DNA of 64,000 bases from Phylloscopus collybita. Lineage: Eukaryota; Chordata; Aves; Passeriformes; Phylloscopidae. Positions within the stretch are counted from its first letter, which is position 1; the number at the start of each line of letters is the position of its first letter. The notes below the pieces were generated by a model. The model saw nothing but the letters and a program-made list of their open reading frames with translations, made no database searches and was not told where the DNA came from. Shown piece after piece: positions 49,331-61,186 of this stretch. Made by a program: the position numbers and the translations under genes. The DNA lies in contig JAJNNQ010000004.1 of NCBI GenBank assembly GCA_027886175.1, forward strand, positions 3,620,001-3,684,000, read 5' to 3'.

Positions 49331-51119
49331 GAAACTGTAGTGTTAGGTTGCAATCTCTGTCATGTGTTCATCCTTTTGTTTAGTGCTGCTTTTCCTGCAG
49401 CATTTCAGTGATTGAGAGGTAGTTGTCCTGAGCCTGATTCTTGAACATCTCTGAAGCACAGCAACAAGTGTTGCAGGAAGAGATCACTCATGTTGGGGAA
49501 AAAATATTTCTGCTAAAACATTGTTGCAGGCTTTAAATGTACAGATCTGAGATAAGAGATGTTTCTGACTCAAAGGGCTCCTTGGACAACATTCAGAATT
49601 CATTAAATATGAGGGAGTGGGTACCTTTACTACCTTTACTTTATCCATGTTTGAAAAGAAATTGTGAAACTATATTGCAATTCAGCAGCCATGGCTTTTG
49701 CCATCATTGTGGGTTCCAAGTACAGAAGAATACAGAGTTGCAAAACCATTGAGCTATAGTGTGAAGTATTTTGTTGCACACCTTTTTCTTCCCCTTGCCA
49801 AATTTCCTGTTAAGTAATGAAATTACTTGGACACCACTCCACTAAATGAGGTGTAGATAACACACAGTTTGGTTAGCTTGTGCATTGTAAATGTACATCT
49901 CATCAGATATTTCAGCAGCTAGCACTCTACCTATTTATTTCTCAATTAAAGGCTATCTGCGGCAAGTTTTCTTCATGTTATTTCATGAATTAGCTGTAAA
50001 AATGTCATCACACTCCACAAAACACCATTTGTCATGTTTCTTGCTAAATTAGACATTGCTAAATTGGACTAATCAGTGCAATTGTTTTCCATTTGTGCCT
50101 TGTAGAGTCTGTTTCACTGTGTTTCCACCTTGGCATTACTAGAGTGGAAAAAAAACCCCAAACAAACAAGGAAAACCTCTTAACTGTCCTCTGTGCTGGA
50201 GGTATCCAGATCCTGGATTCATGCTCATCCTAATGCCTTGTTCAAGGCTAGACTTGCTCCACAGGGAAGTCAGGAAAGGCAATAAACTGTTTCACTCCCA
50301 GGGCAACCCAGGTTCTGTGATGTGGAATGTGAATTTTCACATCAGGGGTGCACTGAGCACTTGGGTTCTGCTCTGGATTGAGAACAGTGAGGTGACAAGT
50401 TAGCACCTATCATCTATTTCCATCCCTTGGGAAGCCCAGATGAAGACAGGTCAATGGATCTTCCCTATTTGCCTGGGGCTTGGGATCATGTATGTAATAA
50501 AAATTCCAGAGAAGTAAGTTCATCCTTATTTGAGGGATTGTGAGATATATCTGAGACAGCTGCCTTTGGAGGTTAAAGGCACTTGGTTCCCTCCCTACAT
50601 GACCAGTAGCTCACGAGAAGCATCAGATCTAATATGACTTATGCAAAGTATGTTTCTTATTGCTTGGCTAAAAAGGTTAGGTTTGTCTCTGAGGAATGAT
50701 TTTTAAAGGTTACTTTAATGTCAAATTAGTGGTTTTGATTTCATAGTAATACAATTTTCAGTGTTTGGTGGATTCTTTTTGTTAAAATAGCTATTGGGTG
50801 ACATTTTAAAAGCAATCTGCTGTTTTGCCTGCTGAGACTTTAAAGCATAGTGATTAAAATGGAAGGTCACAAAAGCATTACTAAAACAGTTGCCCTTAAT
50901 TTTAAATGCTGAAGTACAACTTCTTTCCCTGGACACTTTCTGCCCACATCCTTCTCCCTATCCATATCTTAAGTATTATGCATCTTCAGCTGCAGACCCT
51001 GACTCAGAATTGGATGCCCTCCTTGTGCTGGATATAGGCACAGACTTAGTGCCCTTTCCCTTCTCCTAAAAATTTTCACATGTAAATTCAGAGGGACTAG
51101 AAAGAAATACATTGAGAAA
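49331..51119. other. No gene or repeat recognised
   Basis: AT-rich, short frames only. Confidence 0.4.
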
Positions 51120-51225
51120 TGGAGAGTAAATGGCTTGCAATAAGGGCATGCTTCAGATCAGTAGCTGAATTTGGACTACAGCCCAGACCTTGCACACCTC
51201 TATCTAGTGTGCTGGCTACTCAACT
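51120..51225 (-). mobile_element. MIR-like SINE fragment, minus strand
   Basis: The order GGCTTGCAATAAGGGCATGC, GTAGCTGAATTTGGACTACAG, CCCAGACC, CTCTATCTAGTGTGCTGGCTAC resembles the reverse of a MIR consensus. It is decayed and matched by eye. Confidence 0.45.
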
Positions 51226-52812
51226 CCTGGCTAAACTATGCAAGAATACATTTCAGTCACCATTGAATTAGAAAATCTATTTGCTGTATCAAAAACTCCT
51301 GTGATGGTATAGTTGTTAACAGTGTCAATTCTATTGTATTTTTCAAAAGAAAGGGTTGATCTCCAAATTTTTTTTTCAGTAGTACCTGATTTTGAGAACC
51401 AGAAGAGCTATATATGAGCATAACTTAGCAAAGTTATGTAGTCTAAAATGTAATTGTTGGGACTTAGTTTATCACAGAAGTTCCAAGGACTCTAGAGTCA
51501 TCTTTTCTGAAAGTATCTATTCACACAGTAAGAGCCAGTCCCCAGATTGCAGAATTTAAACCAGAGCGAGAATTTCTCTCTCTTTTCCATAAAGAGTTGT
51601 TGGTCTGCTTAATAGAATTCTTGAAGCAATGAACAATTGTTACTGTTTCATTATCTTACACAGTTTAAATGGACAACATCCATTTCATATTTCCTGCTTA
51701 GGGAGACTGAAAATCATCTTTGTTTGCTTTTTATTCTCATTTGATCTACTATCTGTGGTAGGTACTTCAAAATGCCAGTGGTTACTTGAGGAGAAAAATG
51801 GAACCTTACCAGTATCCAAATTGTCTTTCCAAACATGTTGAGGTGCAGGTAGATTTACCAAATGACTCCTGTGGGCTTTGCACATGCTTGATCTGCATGT
51901 GCAATCTCCCAGTTTATACTCACCCACACCAGAATGAGGTGCCTGCACAAACGTGAGAATGGGGTTTGTTAGCTTTGCCTCGGGTGCCAGCTTAGCTATC
52001 GAAAGCTGGTCCAGGATGCAGTGACGTGGTGTGAGATTTTACATTGAATAAATACTTGTGCAGTAGTAATGTGAAAGTCGTGGAGGTTTCTCTTTCAAAG
52101 CTTCCATTTATTTTCCTCTTTGGCTTGTCCATTGCAGAGATGAGGAAGTAAGGCAGAAACTACAGCAATTTTCCCTTTAAACCTTCCTTTTCCCCAATTC
52201 CCTATAATCCTAATTTGCAGACTTGACATTACACAGTCCTTGCTAAGAGCAAGAGGGTTCAATCTTTGTAATTTCTCCACATCCAAATGAATGTGTTATT
52301 AGAACAGCCTCATTTTGACATCTCTTGCTCTGCCAGGGCTTATTGGAAGATGCTATTAGTATCTCCAGTTCGGACAGCCTGTTCTTTTATCTGCAGGAGG
52401 AAGTTTGGCAACAGTGTCATTTCCTATCACTGACTGAACACACTGACTGATACATGTATATCCAGCCCTACTAGCTTCCTTTTGTTCTGTTGCAAGAAGG
52501 TGTCTTTAGAGTTCCTGTCAGACAGCAGCCCAGAACTATCTCTGTTTAGTAGGATGTGTGTCTTTGTCCATGCTGTCTATTGTGTTTTAGCTGTGCCTGT
52601 GCTCCTCAGGTCCAGCTAAATATTCCCAGTTAGTGTGTTTTCAGGTTAGTCACAACCACAACAGCCCTAGGAAAACTGGTAATACATCTGCTTCAGATGC
52701 TTTAAAAAGCTTGTCCTGGGGCTAAAACTGAACAGCATTTTGCCTTGTAGCTGAGCAGAAAAGGAAAAGAAAAGAAAGAAATCTCTGTGTCCCTTCTCCC
52801 AGAGAGCACAAG
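51226..52812. other. No supported gene
   Basis: At 51984-52012 a small hairpin (CCAGCTT ... AAGCTGG) with several CpGs precedes AATAAA at 52048-52053. It could be a decayed transposable-element end but I cannot classify it. The rest is unremarkable. Confidence 0.35.
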
Positions 52813-52977
52813 TGTTACAAAATGTTACAACGTTAATAACGAGGCCGTAAATCCAAAGGTGTTAAAAAGGAATGGCCGATCGTTTATTGTTGCAAACTTG
52901 GTACAGGAACAGGAGGCTGGGCTAGTCCCAGCCTCACACGGCAAGTCAGAGTAACAAAAAAAAAAACGTGCGCACGG

Positions 52978-52997
52978 CCCCCCCCCCCCCCCCCCCC
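52978..52997. repeat. 20-nt poly(C) tract inside LTR
   Basis: Uninterrupted C next to an A11 run and a CGTGCGCACG palindrome (52967-52976). Homopolymer length here is prone to sequencing error. Confidence 0.95.
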
Positions 52998-53077
52998 GTC
53001 AGGACAGTCCAGTTCCTGCGAGAGAAGCACCCCCCTGAGGGTGGTCAGTCCCTTTTAAAGCCTCTGTCCCCTCAGGG

Positions 53078-53203
53078 ATTGGTCCGTTTTGGATCCTTTC
53101 CCGGATTGGTGTATTCTTCGGGCTCTCATTGGCTGTTAGCGGGGTGCTTTCCACACCAATCATTCCTTCCCGCCACGTTTTGATTGGGTGGTCATGTTCC
53201 AAT
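53078..53203 (-). promoter_or_regulatory. Cluster of six CCAAT boxes in an LTR U3
   Basis: Four are CCAAT on the minus strand (ATTGG at 53078, 53105, 53128 and 53183) and two are on the plus (53156 and 53199), all within 126 bp. They lie 20-150 bp upstream of the TATA-like site for minus-strand transcription. CCAAT boxes usually bind NF-Y. The spacings between neighbours are 27, 23, 28, 27 and 16 bp. Confidence 0.7.
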
Positions 53204-53481
53204 GAAGGCTCTGGGTGGTGGTCTCAGTTTGGAGTTGTTTGGGGAAGGGTAGAAGATCCCCCTGCGCTTTGGTGTTGTCCCTTTAACTAGATCCTGGAAG
53301 GCAGGGCACAGAACTCTTACAAACATCTTAACTAAACACTTGTAACAATATCTAACAATTAGTGAACAACATTACAACAGTGAATATCCCCAACAATTCA
53401 GAACTCGTTGCAAAATAAACAGTTACAAGTAGAAAATGAAGCATACAGGTAGTCAATTTTAGTTTTCTTGTATCTATAACA

Positions 53482-53641
53482 CAAGGACATGGACTTTACT
53501 AGGCAGTCTTTCCCATATTACCCTACAGGCATGCAATGAAAGCTGTGCATAAAACTGGAACCCGTTGCAAGAATGAGACTTCTGGAACCTGCGCTGCAGG
53601 GGGAAAACTTGGAAAAAAGAGGCCTCTTCTGTTTAGGTCTG
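53482..53641. other. Flank of LTR, nothing recognised
   Basis: Ordinary sequence between the LTR and the tandem repeat that follows. Confidence 0.4.
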
Positions 53642-53720
53642 GACCTAATTGTAATCTGCAAGACTATCACTGTAGTCTGCAAGACTACCTACACCTGCAC
53701 CTAATTGTAGTCTACAAGAA
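53642..53720. repeat. Imperfect tandem repeat, three units
   Basis: Units built on TGTARTCTGCAAGACTA occur three times (53650-53666, 53671-53687, and a changed copy at 53707-53718). CACCTAATTG/GACCTAATTG precedes the first and third. An 87-codon frame runs through it and reads as NCNLQDY/HCSLQDY; there is no other coding evidence. Confidence 0.75.
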
Positions 53721-55399
53721 GAATCAGCACTTCTGTTTAGAGTGCCATAATTCAGCTCATATTAACAATGACATTCATAACAGAGTAGTCATGACCTGAA
53801 TGCCTCTGACATATGGGAAAATCCCCCATCTAGGTCTGATCTAGCTTTGTGTCTAGAAGTTGGAAGTTAGGACTGTCAGTGCTCATGGCTAATATACAGT
53901 AGGCAATGCTTCACAGCGGGACAGGTAACTTCTGACATCCTAAGGTGAATGACAGCTTTCCCTCAGTTGTCCCACTGCTCAGCAGGTCCAGCTTCAGCAA
54001 GCACTAGGCTTTGCATGATACTGGTCTTAGATCTGCCCTTCCATGTCCCCGTGGGTGTACACAGAGGAAGCAACTCTGATGTGCCTCTTGGATGACATAC
54101 ATTTATGGTAAGTGCCAACATCTGAAAACAGCGTAACAGAGACCTAAGGTAGCTCTCACACTTCATCTGGGCAGGTGTCTGTGAACAGTGCCTGTCAACA
54201 TTATGAGTGCTGTCACAGGAAAGGAATGGCGACTTCAGAGGAAGTGGTGGTGACACTGGGTCTGCTATTTGGGACATCAGGAAATAACCTTCTGCCATAA
54301 AGATGACACTAATTTTTCTCCTTTACTGCCAGCCTGTACTTCTGGGATGTGTTTCTGCTTCCTTCTCTGATATTGCATATGATGTTTTCACCCACCTGGG
54401 CTGCAATTCAAACTTGGGGTGTTTCTATACACCTTATGAACCAATGCCTGATGCTCCTGTCATCATGTGATTGCTTTTTAGTGTGGCAGAAAAGTAGTCA
54501 CAAATGTGTTTCCTAATGTGGGAAGGGCACAACAAAAGACTTGGACAATCTAACATGTAGTTGTGCCTTGCCAGATTCTGCATTTAATATTGCTGGGTTT
54601 TTTTTCCCTGCCATTTTCACAACTCTTCTCAATAAGGAAAATGTTTTCAGAATTTTATTCTGAATACTGTATCTGATTTTTTTTTCTGGTCCCAAATTGG
54701 ACGTCTCTTAGTGTTTTCTTGCTGAATTTGCTTGCATTTCTTGTAAACAATCTTGTAGCATCACTGCTGTCCTTGCTACACCTCAAGCAGCAATGCAACC
54801 TCTTTCTTCAATGCACCAGCAGTACATTTATACCTATATTTTGCTCTCCTCACTCTGGAGTGATACTTGGCCCAGAGATCAAGACAATGGATTGTCACAA
54901 CTGGTTGTTTATGTGCATCCTTTTAGCAACTTGTGCGACTAGACAGGGAATCTTATCTCATTGCCTCTGGTAGCTGTGTTGAATAGAAAGAGATAATTGC
55001 ATTTGGAGGTAAGACAAGCACTGGTGGGTGTGGATGGACATGGCATCACAAGAAGCAGTGGGTAGTTTTTATTAGCATAATGGGGAGTTATGATTCATGC
55101 TTTTCTGTAGGCTGTGACAAGTTTTAGAAGGATTTGTGGGAGAGCAAAGGGACATTTAGATGGGTCCAAGGAATTCTTTTGGCTGTGAGAGGCTGAGGTT
55201 CCTTATGGAAAACTCTTTTTTCAGAAGGGGATGCTGGTCTCTTAGGCAGAACTCCTAAAATGACATGGAAGAAGGTTTTGAACAGATGCAGGTACCTTGG
55301 TCCTGAGCATACAAGAAAGCCATGGAGTGAGCTGGGGAGCTTCTGTAAGAGTTATAATCATTGTGGTCTGTGCCAGAAAAAGATCTGGATCTCTGCATG
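53721..55399. other. No supported gene
   Basis: A 111-codon minus frame (53963-54298) has no domain. No repeat family was recognised. Confidence 0.4.
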
Positions 55400-55780
55400 T
55401 GTCTCGGTTTGGAAAGACAGGTATCTGCCAGGGAAAGCTGGAGTTTCCCTTAGAATGGAGAATGTAAACTCCTCACCCCTGCCAAATTATAAATTTGCAA
55501 TTCAAGGGCTTTCAGGCAAAGATTTGGGAATAGGAATAACAGTTCTTTACTAGGAATATTTACAATACAAATGTAGTAGAAAACAAAACCACCCAACCAA
55601 ACAAGCAAACAAACAAACAAACAACAATTTTGGAAAACCCTGACAGAGTCAGAGCTACAACCTTACACCCTGTTGGTCAGGGTGTTGGAAGCAGTCCCGA
55701 AGTGAGTCCTGCTGGAGTGGCAGATGTGGTTCTGTTGAAGTAGAGATGATCCTGTAGCAAAGGGTCCAGGGGCAGTGAGA

Positions 55781-55843
55781 AGGGGACTGGTGATGGTGAG
55801 GAGGGGCCTGGTGATGGTGAGGAGGGACCTGGTGATGGTGAGA
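55781..55843. repeat. 21-bp minisatellite, 3 units, inside LTR
   Basis: Units at 55781-55801, 55802-55822 and 55823-55843 share CTGGTGATGGTGAG and differ at two or three positions. In the minus direction it encodes a His/Pro-rich repeat, which explains the long open frame there. Confidence 0.95.
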
Positions 55844-56073
55844 TGAGGTCCAGTCTTCCTCCCAGAAAATCGGGTGAAGCTCACTGCTTTTGTGTTCCTG
55901 TGTCTCAGTTTTATCCAGGCAGGAATGCCTGCCCCTGCCCCGCGCTGCCAGCGGGGATGTGATGCATCTTGCCATAGGAGGATGGAATGCAGCTGCACCC
56001 TCTGGGGAGGGTATAGTCAGGGGAGGTGTTAATGGACCATAGTAAGAAGGCATCCGGCCCTCTCCCCATCCCG

Positions 56074-56087
56074 CCCCCCCCCCCCCC
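56074..56087. repeat. 14-nt poly(C) tract inside LTR
   Basis: Uninterrupted C after CCCCATCCCG and before ACCG; on the minus strand a long G-run. Confidence 0.9.
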
Positions 56088-56206
56088 ACCGAGTTACAAG
56101 AGATAAAGAAAAAAAAAACCAACAAACCATCTCCCCAACTGCTTTTAACAAATGAAAATAGAATACACACCTACACACCCCTGGCTCCACAACCCAAGAC
56201 AGCATG

Positions 56207-58116
56207 ACACTGCAAATTGTCCTTTTGGAGATGTTCCTTTCCTTCCAGTGCTGTATTCAGAAGACATAAGCACAAAAGCAAAGCGTATTTTATCATAAGT
56301 GTTTGGACTGATAAGACTTTGGGAGTTGATTCTCCTGTCTGTGCTGAATATGGTGTTTCTGCAGATCTCCCAGTAGAAGGTATCAATTTTGATCTATCAG
56401 GTTGTCTTGTCAGACCAGAGAAGCACCGTTCAAGTCATGAAAGGCAGAACAGATTCCAGAAGAAGGCAATTAAGATAATCTGCACTTTCTGAAGTTAAAG
56501 GTAAGCATGAAAGCCTGTGGAGAAAAATACTCGTGAGAAAATAGGAGAAAATCCAAAAATACACCTGGATTTCCTGTGATGTGAAATTGAAGTAGAAAAT
56601 TACTGACTAGGATAAACTAAGTATTTATCAGGGCAAATAAAAATAACATTTCTCTCAGCTTGCACAAGTCTGTCCTGTGGTTTAAAGAAATCCATTGACC
56701 CTCTGTCCAGAGTCATATCTGCAGGTGACATTGAGAACACTTTGTTTCCCCCAGTTTGCAAGCATTCAGGTTGCCAGATTTTTCTCTTCTGAGCATACTA
56801 AAGCAGCATTATTGAATATTTCCAGAAATAGTGCTAGCTTGAGGTATTGAAATGCCAAGAGCTATTATAAGAGAAATCAATCTGTTGGGCGGTATTTCCT
56901 GAAAGCGCCTGACTACTCTCTTGCATCTTGTTACCAGACCCAACTCAGCATTAAGAGCCAAGAAGGAAAGCCAAGAATGAGTATTTTTACTAAAACCCCT
57001 TAACTATAGCAGTGCTTGGAACCTTAACCTTCCCAAAAGAGTGTCTCTGTCCTTAGTTATAGAAGAGAGAGCTTCTCTTTCACTGTAAGAAGGCAGCATG
57101 GCAAGATGGGGTTTAGAGGGTGCTTTGAGTGTTCTTTTATTCTGCACTTTTTGATTCTCTTTGTAATAACATTAGAGGCAAACCACATGAGTTAATAAAT
57201 GGTAATCCCACAGACCTTAATGGAAGATGAAGGTTCAGTGAGTCTATTTTTCCTGTAATGCAGTACAGAGAGTTTAGGTAAGTTTCTGTGATTGGATGTT
57301 CTAGTATTTCTTTCAGGTCTCTTCATGCTTGTGGCTGTGTATTCAGGTTTTTCAATCAAGAACAGGTAAGTCTTTCAATAACATTTTTGTTTCCTTCACA
57401 GTCTCTTATGCCTTGAGATATTTGTCGAATTTTGCTTCTGTCTTGTCCATTATCTGCTCTGTGTGAAACGTTTATGCTCTGTCAGCGAAATTCACCTTTT
57501 GAGTGAGCTGGAAAAGGAATCACTTCAGTCTTCAGGTTTCAGTCCTGGGCTTGCTTCTGCAGTCTGAACTATACACCATCAGATTGGTCTTCCAGAGCCC
57601 AACTCTGCTAGTTGACATAGAAATGCTGCAATGTGAAAGTGAGTCAAAGTTAGGTAGAAATGGCAAATTGTTCATGTGCGTTACCCTTTTGATGCCCTAG
57701 TTCAGCTGGATATATGACATGGGTTCTGAAACTCCTCATGCTGTTTGCTGTACAAAGCTATTCAGTGCTGAAAAGGTTTGTCGGGAACTCCCTTCCATCA
57801 GAAAAAATGTGGGGATAAATGCAGCACTGAGCTTCCAAAATTCCCACTGTCATCTTAGGGTTAATCTTTAAACAGATTTCAATTTTTCACAACTGAAATC
57901 AAAGCAGAGTCACTCTACTATTTGAATTTTGCATTAAAAACATTAAGCTCTGCCTCAACAAAGCAATGCCCTTGGAGTTGCCTGGGACGCTGAGCTCTGC
58001 CAGAAGCTCTTGTTTTGTTGCTGTTCTTTACTCAGCCTGTACAGACTGCAGCACCGTGGTAGGAGTGCGTCACACTGCAGTGCGCCGTCATTAGCTCTCA
58101 ATGCAGACTTTGGAGG
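56207..58116. other. No gene or repeat recognised
   Basis: AT-rich unique-looking sequence with frames below 95 codons. Confidence 0.4.
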
Positions 58117-58148
58117 CTGCAGTGTAGGACTGCAAGGCTACACTGCAG
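58117..58148. repeat. Inverted repeat, 11-bp perfect arms
   Basis: CTGCAGTGTAG (58117-58127) and CTACACTGCAG (58138-58148) are perfect complements around a 10-nt loop. A further palindrome CACTGCAGTG lies 35 bp upstream (58074-58083), so the CACTGCAG word occurs repeatedly within 75 bp, among several CpGs (58055-58088). Confidence 0.9.
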
Positions 58149-61100
58149 AGATGCTGAGCTTTTGAAAATCTGCAGCTCGATCTGGTTGAACAAGCAAAGT
58201 GTTCTCAGGCAGGATTAAGCCTGTTTTGCTGTCTGTCAGCAGATTGTGTTCTTTGCAGATATTTCTGTAAGAGCCACAGGGCTAGAAGGAAAATCAACCC
58301 TCTGTTTCCCTGTCAGGTGGCAGAAAAAGGGACTGGCTCTGGCAGGCTTCTTATATACTTATCGGGGTGCTGCCCCAGAGCAGTTTGCATGCTGCATTGT
58401 TTGAAAAAACTATGCAGAAAGTCCCAGAATTTACCTTTTATTGTACCCTATGGTATTGGTGAAAGGGAGGAGAGACCAGCAGCAGCACAAAATAGGCAGC
58501 TGACACAGAGAAATAAAATCCTGCTCCTTAGTACTGCTGAAGGTGTTTTATTTGAACAAGCTTTCATCAGGAAAATCCAACAGGGGTCTGTAAATTTCTC
58601 CTGTATCTTTCTCAGGGCTAGGTAGGACTGTGCTATGGGACTGTGATGATGAATAGCTAGTTTGGCGGGATGAGGAGCATAATGGTGGTCTTTTTGAGGT
58701 CAGAAAACTCTGTCCTTTTCTTCCACATCCCCTTAACCATTACTGGTGGTCCTGAGAGTGAAAAATGACATGTTCAAAATAACACCTTCAAACTAGTTGT
58801 TGATCAGAACTACTTGAAGACAATAATTCTCTGAGGATATTTGGACTGGAAGCAGATGAGGAGGGCATTTTGGAGCAGATCACTGTTGTAGCACCTTCTT
58901 TGCATACCTGCCAATTGCTCTTGTCAGGACATCAAGGGATATTGCTCTTGTAGCGTCTTTGTAGGGTCTTGCTCTCTTAAAGCCAGTTGTGTGCCAAGAA
59001 GAAATCACTGGAAGGTAGCTTTTTATAAATTGAGGTAACCTGTTTTAGGATCGGCTTCAGATATTTATAATCTGTCCCTGTGTTCCTAATGAAGACAGCA
59101 CAAAATGTTTTGATATATTTTAACAGCTATATTTAAAAACAGATGGATCTCTATCGCTCCAGAAGCAGCAGAGATGGTTCTGTTCTACTCTTAAATGAAC
59201 AAAATTACCATTCAGCCTTCTCCTACTGCAGTCCCCACATGGAATGTGGGGTGTCTAGACAAGGACTTCTGCCACAGACGTGTATATTCAGATGCAAATA
59301 AGTCCAATTATATGCAACTGTGCCCCTTTATACATGAGTATGGATAATTATGTAAAGCGGAGCTCTGCTTCAAATGGTCTGTCGGTCTGTGGTACAAAGA
59401 GTATTGCTATGTGAATAAAAGGAATAAAATGCAGGATGGTGCCTAGGTTTCTCACCAGAAGTAAGTTCCTCCTACGAGAAAAGTCTGCAGCAGCCCCTGA
59501 AGCCACTGCTAAGGTGCAGAGGTTTGATTGCTGAAGATAGAAGCCATGTATCTGACAGGGGAGGATGATGTTATACATATCTTGTTTTTGTAAACTCTCT
59601 GATGTGACCAGTTCGTAAGGGAGGGTGCTTGGTTAGACACAAGAAAGGCTGTTCTCAAGTCCTGCTGGGTTTTTTGTTTTGTTTTGATATTTTTTCAGTG
59701 TTGGACAGTAGCAGCAAACATATCCTAAGACCAGTATCATCCAAGAAATAGACAGGCCCTTTTTGCGGCACTATAAACAAATAACCATCTGCATCTTGGC
59801 TGGTTTCACCTGGAATGGAACCTTTTAGTACCCTGCTAAAAGGGTGGAAGACAAGATCTGGCTGCAGAGTGATGATTGTTCCTGTAAATTCTGTAGAAAG
59901 ATACATTCTTCAGAAACCTATTTTTAATACACAGTCTGCTTTTCATGCTAGTAAGAGCCAGTCTTGCATTTCTAACACAATGGACAGATCAAAATAAGAT
60001 GTATGTGCAGCTTCACTCCTGCACATTTCTTGTTCAATTATTGTTTACATAACACATTCAGGAGGGATTGTCTCTCTGTTTGGCTGTTAAATCTTTAAAA
60101 AATATTTAATCTGTGATCCATCTGTTGCCAAGGAGAGGAAATAAATAGACTGTTACCTTGTTAGTGTGCTGGCTTTTATATTACCTGTGTAAGCTTAATG
60201 CTGGCCTTTAGGAGACATCTTTAAAAAAGATTGTAAAATATAAACTGGAAAATGTGATTTTTTTTTTCATTTAAAAAATAGCAGATAATTAGATAAATAA
60301 AATAAAACAGAAGATCAGATTATGGTCAAATTCTGAAATTAATTACGTTTATGAGGCATCTCAGTCATTATATTGAAGCAGAATCCCACCAAAACTGTTC
60401 AAACCTAACTGATCACTATTTTAGCACATCTGCAGATACAAAATTGAAATGGCTATTGTCATTCTCTTAGAACCTACTTACAAGTGCAAGAATATAAGGA
60501 TTTTTTTTTTTTCTCTTCCTTCTGCTGGTTTTTAGTCTCGGGGAATATTCAAAACAGCTGCAGACACCTTTCCTGTGAGGGTGCAGGTTTAGGGTGAAGC
60601 TGTAATAGGAGGGTTCTGATGCAAGTTGCAGTGTTGGCTCTTTCCCAAAGAGATTTTTTATCTTAAAGCAACAGGACATGAATCGTTCACATAAGGGTAA
60701 ATGTCCTCAACAAGAAAAGAGACTACTATCGGTAGCAAGCATATTTGGATGCCTGTTTATTTTTTTTGTGTTGCCAAAAAAATCATGGCGTCCTTTTAGT
60801 ACATTTAAGAGAACCAGTCTGAGTTAGAAATGCTGATTTTATGCTCCGGTGAAAAGAAAAGTAGAGCAAAGGAAATTAAATACGTGATTGAAAGTACATT
60901 AGTTTAATGGTCAATTAATAAAACCAGAATATTTTAATTGAAACAGCTTTTATAAGGTATTCTTTTCATTATGCAATTTTAGGGAGTTCATTATTGTACC
61001 TTTTGCTAGATAGAACTTTCTTCCATTTTTTTATATTTGCTTTCACTTATTTCATTCCTTTCTATCCCATAAAAAAACGCCACCCTTGCTAGTAGTAAGT

Positions 61101-61186
61101 TTTATTTCTGGTTATAAAGTCACTTGGAAATATACCTTCTGTTGATGATGAAATTTTCATGGTAACAAACATTAAAGTTGTGTTTG
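58149..61186. other. No supported gene
   Basis: Frames up to 102 codons without domains. The AT-rich 60060-60420 and 60830-61000 parts have many TAATTA/TTTAAT words and could be conserved non-coding DNA, but there is nothing firm. Confidence 0.35.

Larger units (their letters stand above)
52813..53481 (-). mobile_element. Solo LTR, minus strand, likely 4-bp TSD
   Basis: The plus strand reads TGTTACAAAA...TCTATAACA, so the ends are 5-bp inverted repeats (TGTTA/TAACA). They are flanked by CAAG on both sides (52809-52812 and 53482-53485). On the minus strand the order is a U3 with six CCAAT-type boxes, a TTTAAAAGG TATA-like site (complement of 53051-53059), a G20 run, then AATAAA (complement of 52883-52888). 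A 4-bp duplication and a CCAAT-rich U3 fit ERV1/gammaretrovirus-like LTRs. An alternative right limit is CA at 53394-53395 with no duplication. No internal genes are present. Confidence 0.78.
55400..56201. mobile_element. 802-bp solo LTR with 5-bp TSD and internal minisatellite
   Basis: Starts TGTCTCGG and ends CCAAGACA, whose complement TGTCTTGG matches at 7 of 8 positions. It is flanked by GCATG on both sides (55395-55399 and 56202-56206). The first 170 bp, with the AATAACAGTTCTTTACTAGG block at 55535-55554, resemble a songbird LTR known to me. Inside lie a (CAAA)n tract (55597-55627), a 21-bp minisatellite (55781-55843), a GC/CpG-rich block (55920-55960) and a C14 run. A 5-bp duplication fits ERVL-type elements. 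Strand is unresolved: no AATAAA is visible on either strand; minus is slightly favoured by a CTATACC TATA-like site near 56010. The 171-codon minus frame (55655-56170) is repeat translation. Confidence 0.85.

Noticed and set aside
55655..56170. 171-codon His/Pro-rich frame, minus strand
   Set aside because: Runs through an LTR and its 21-bp minisatellite; the open frame comes from the repeat.
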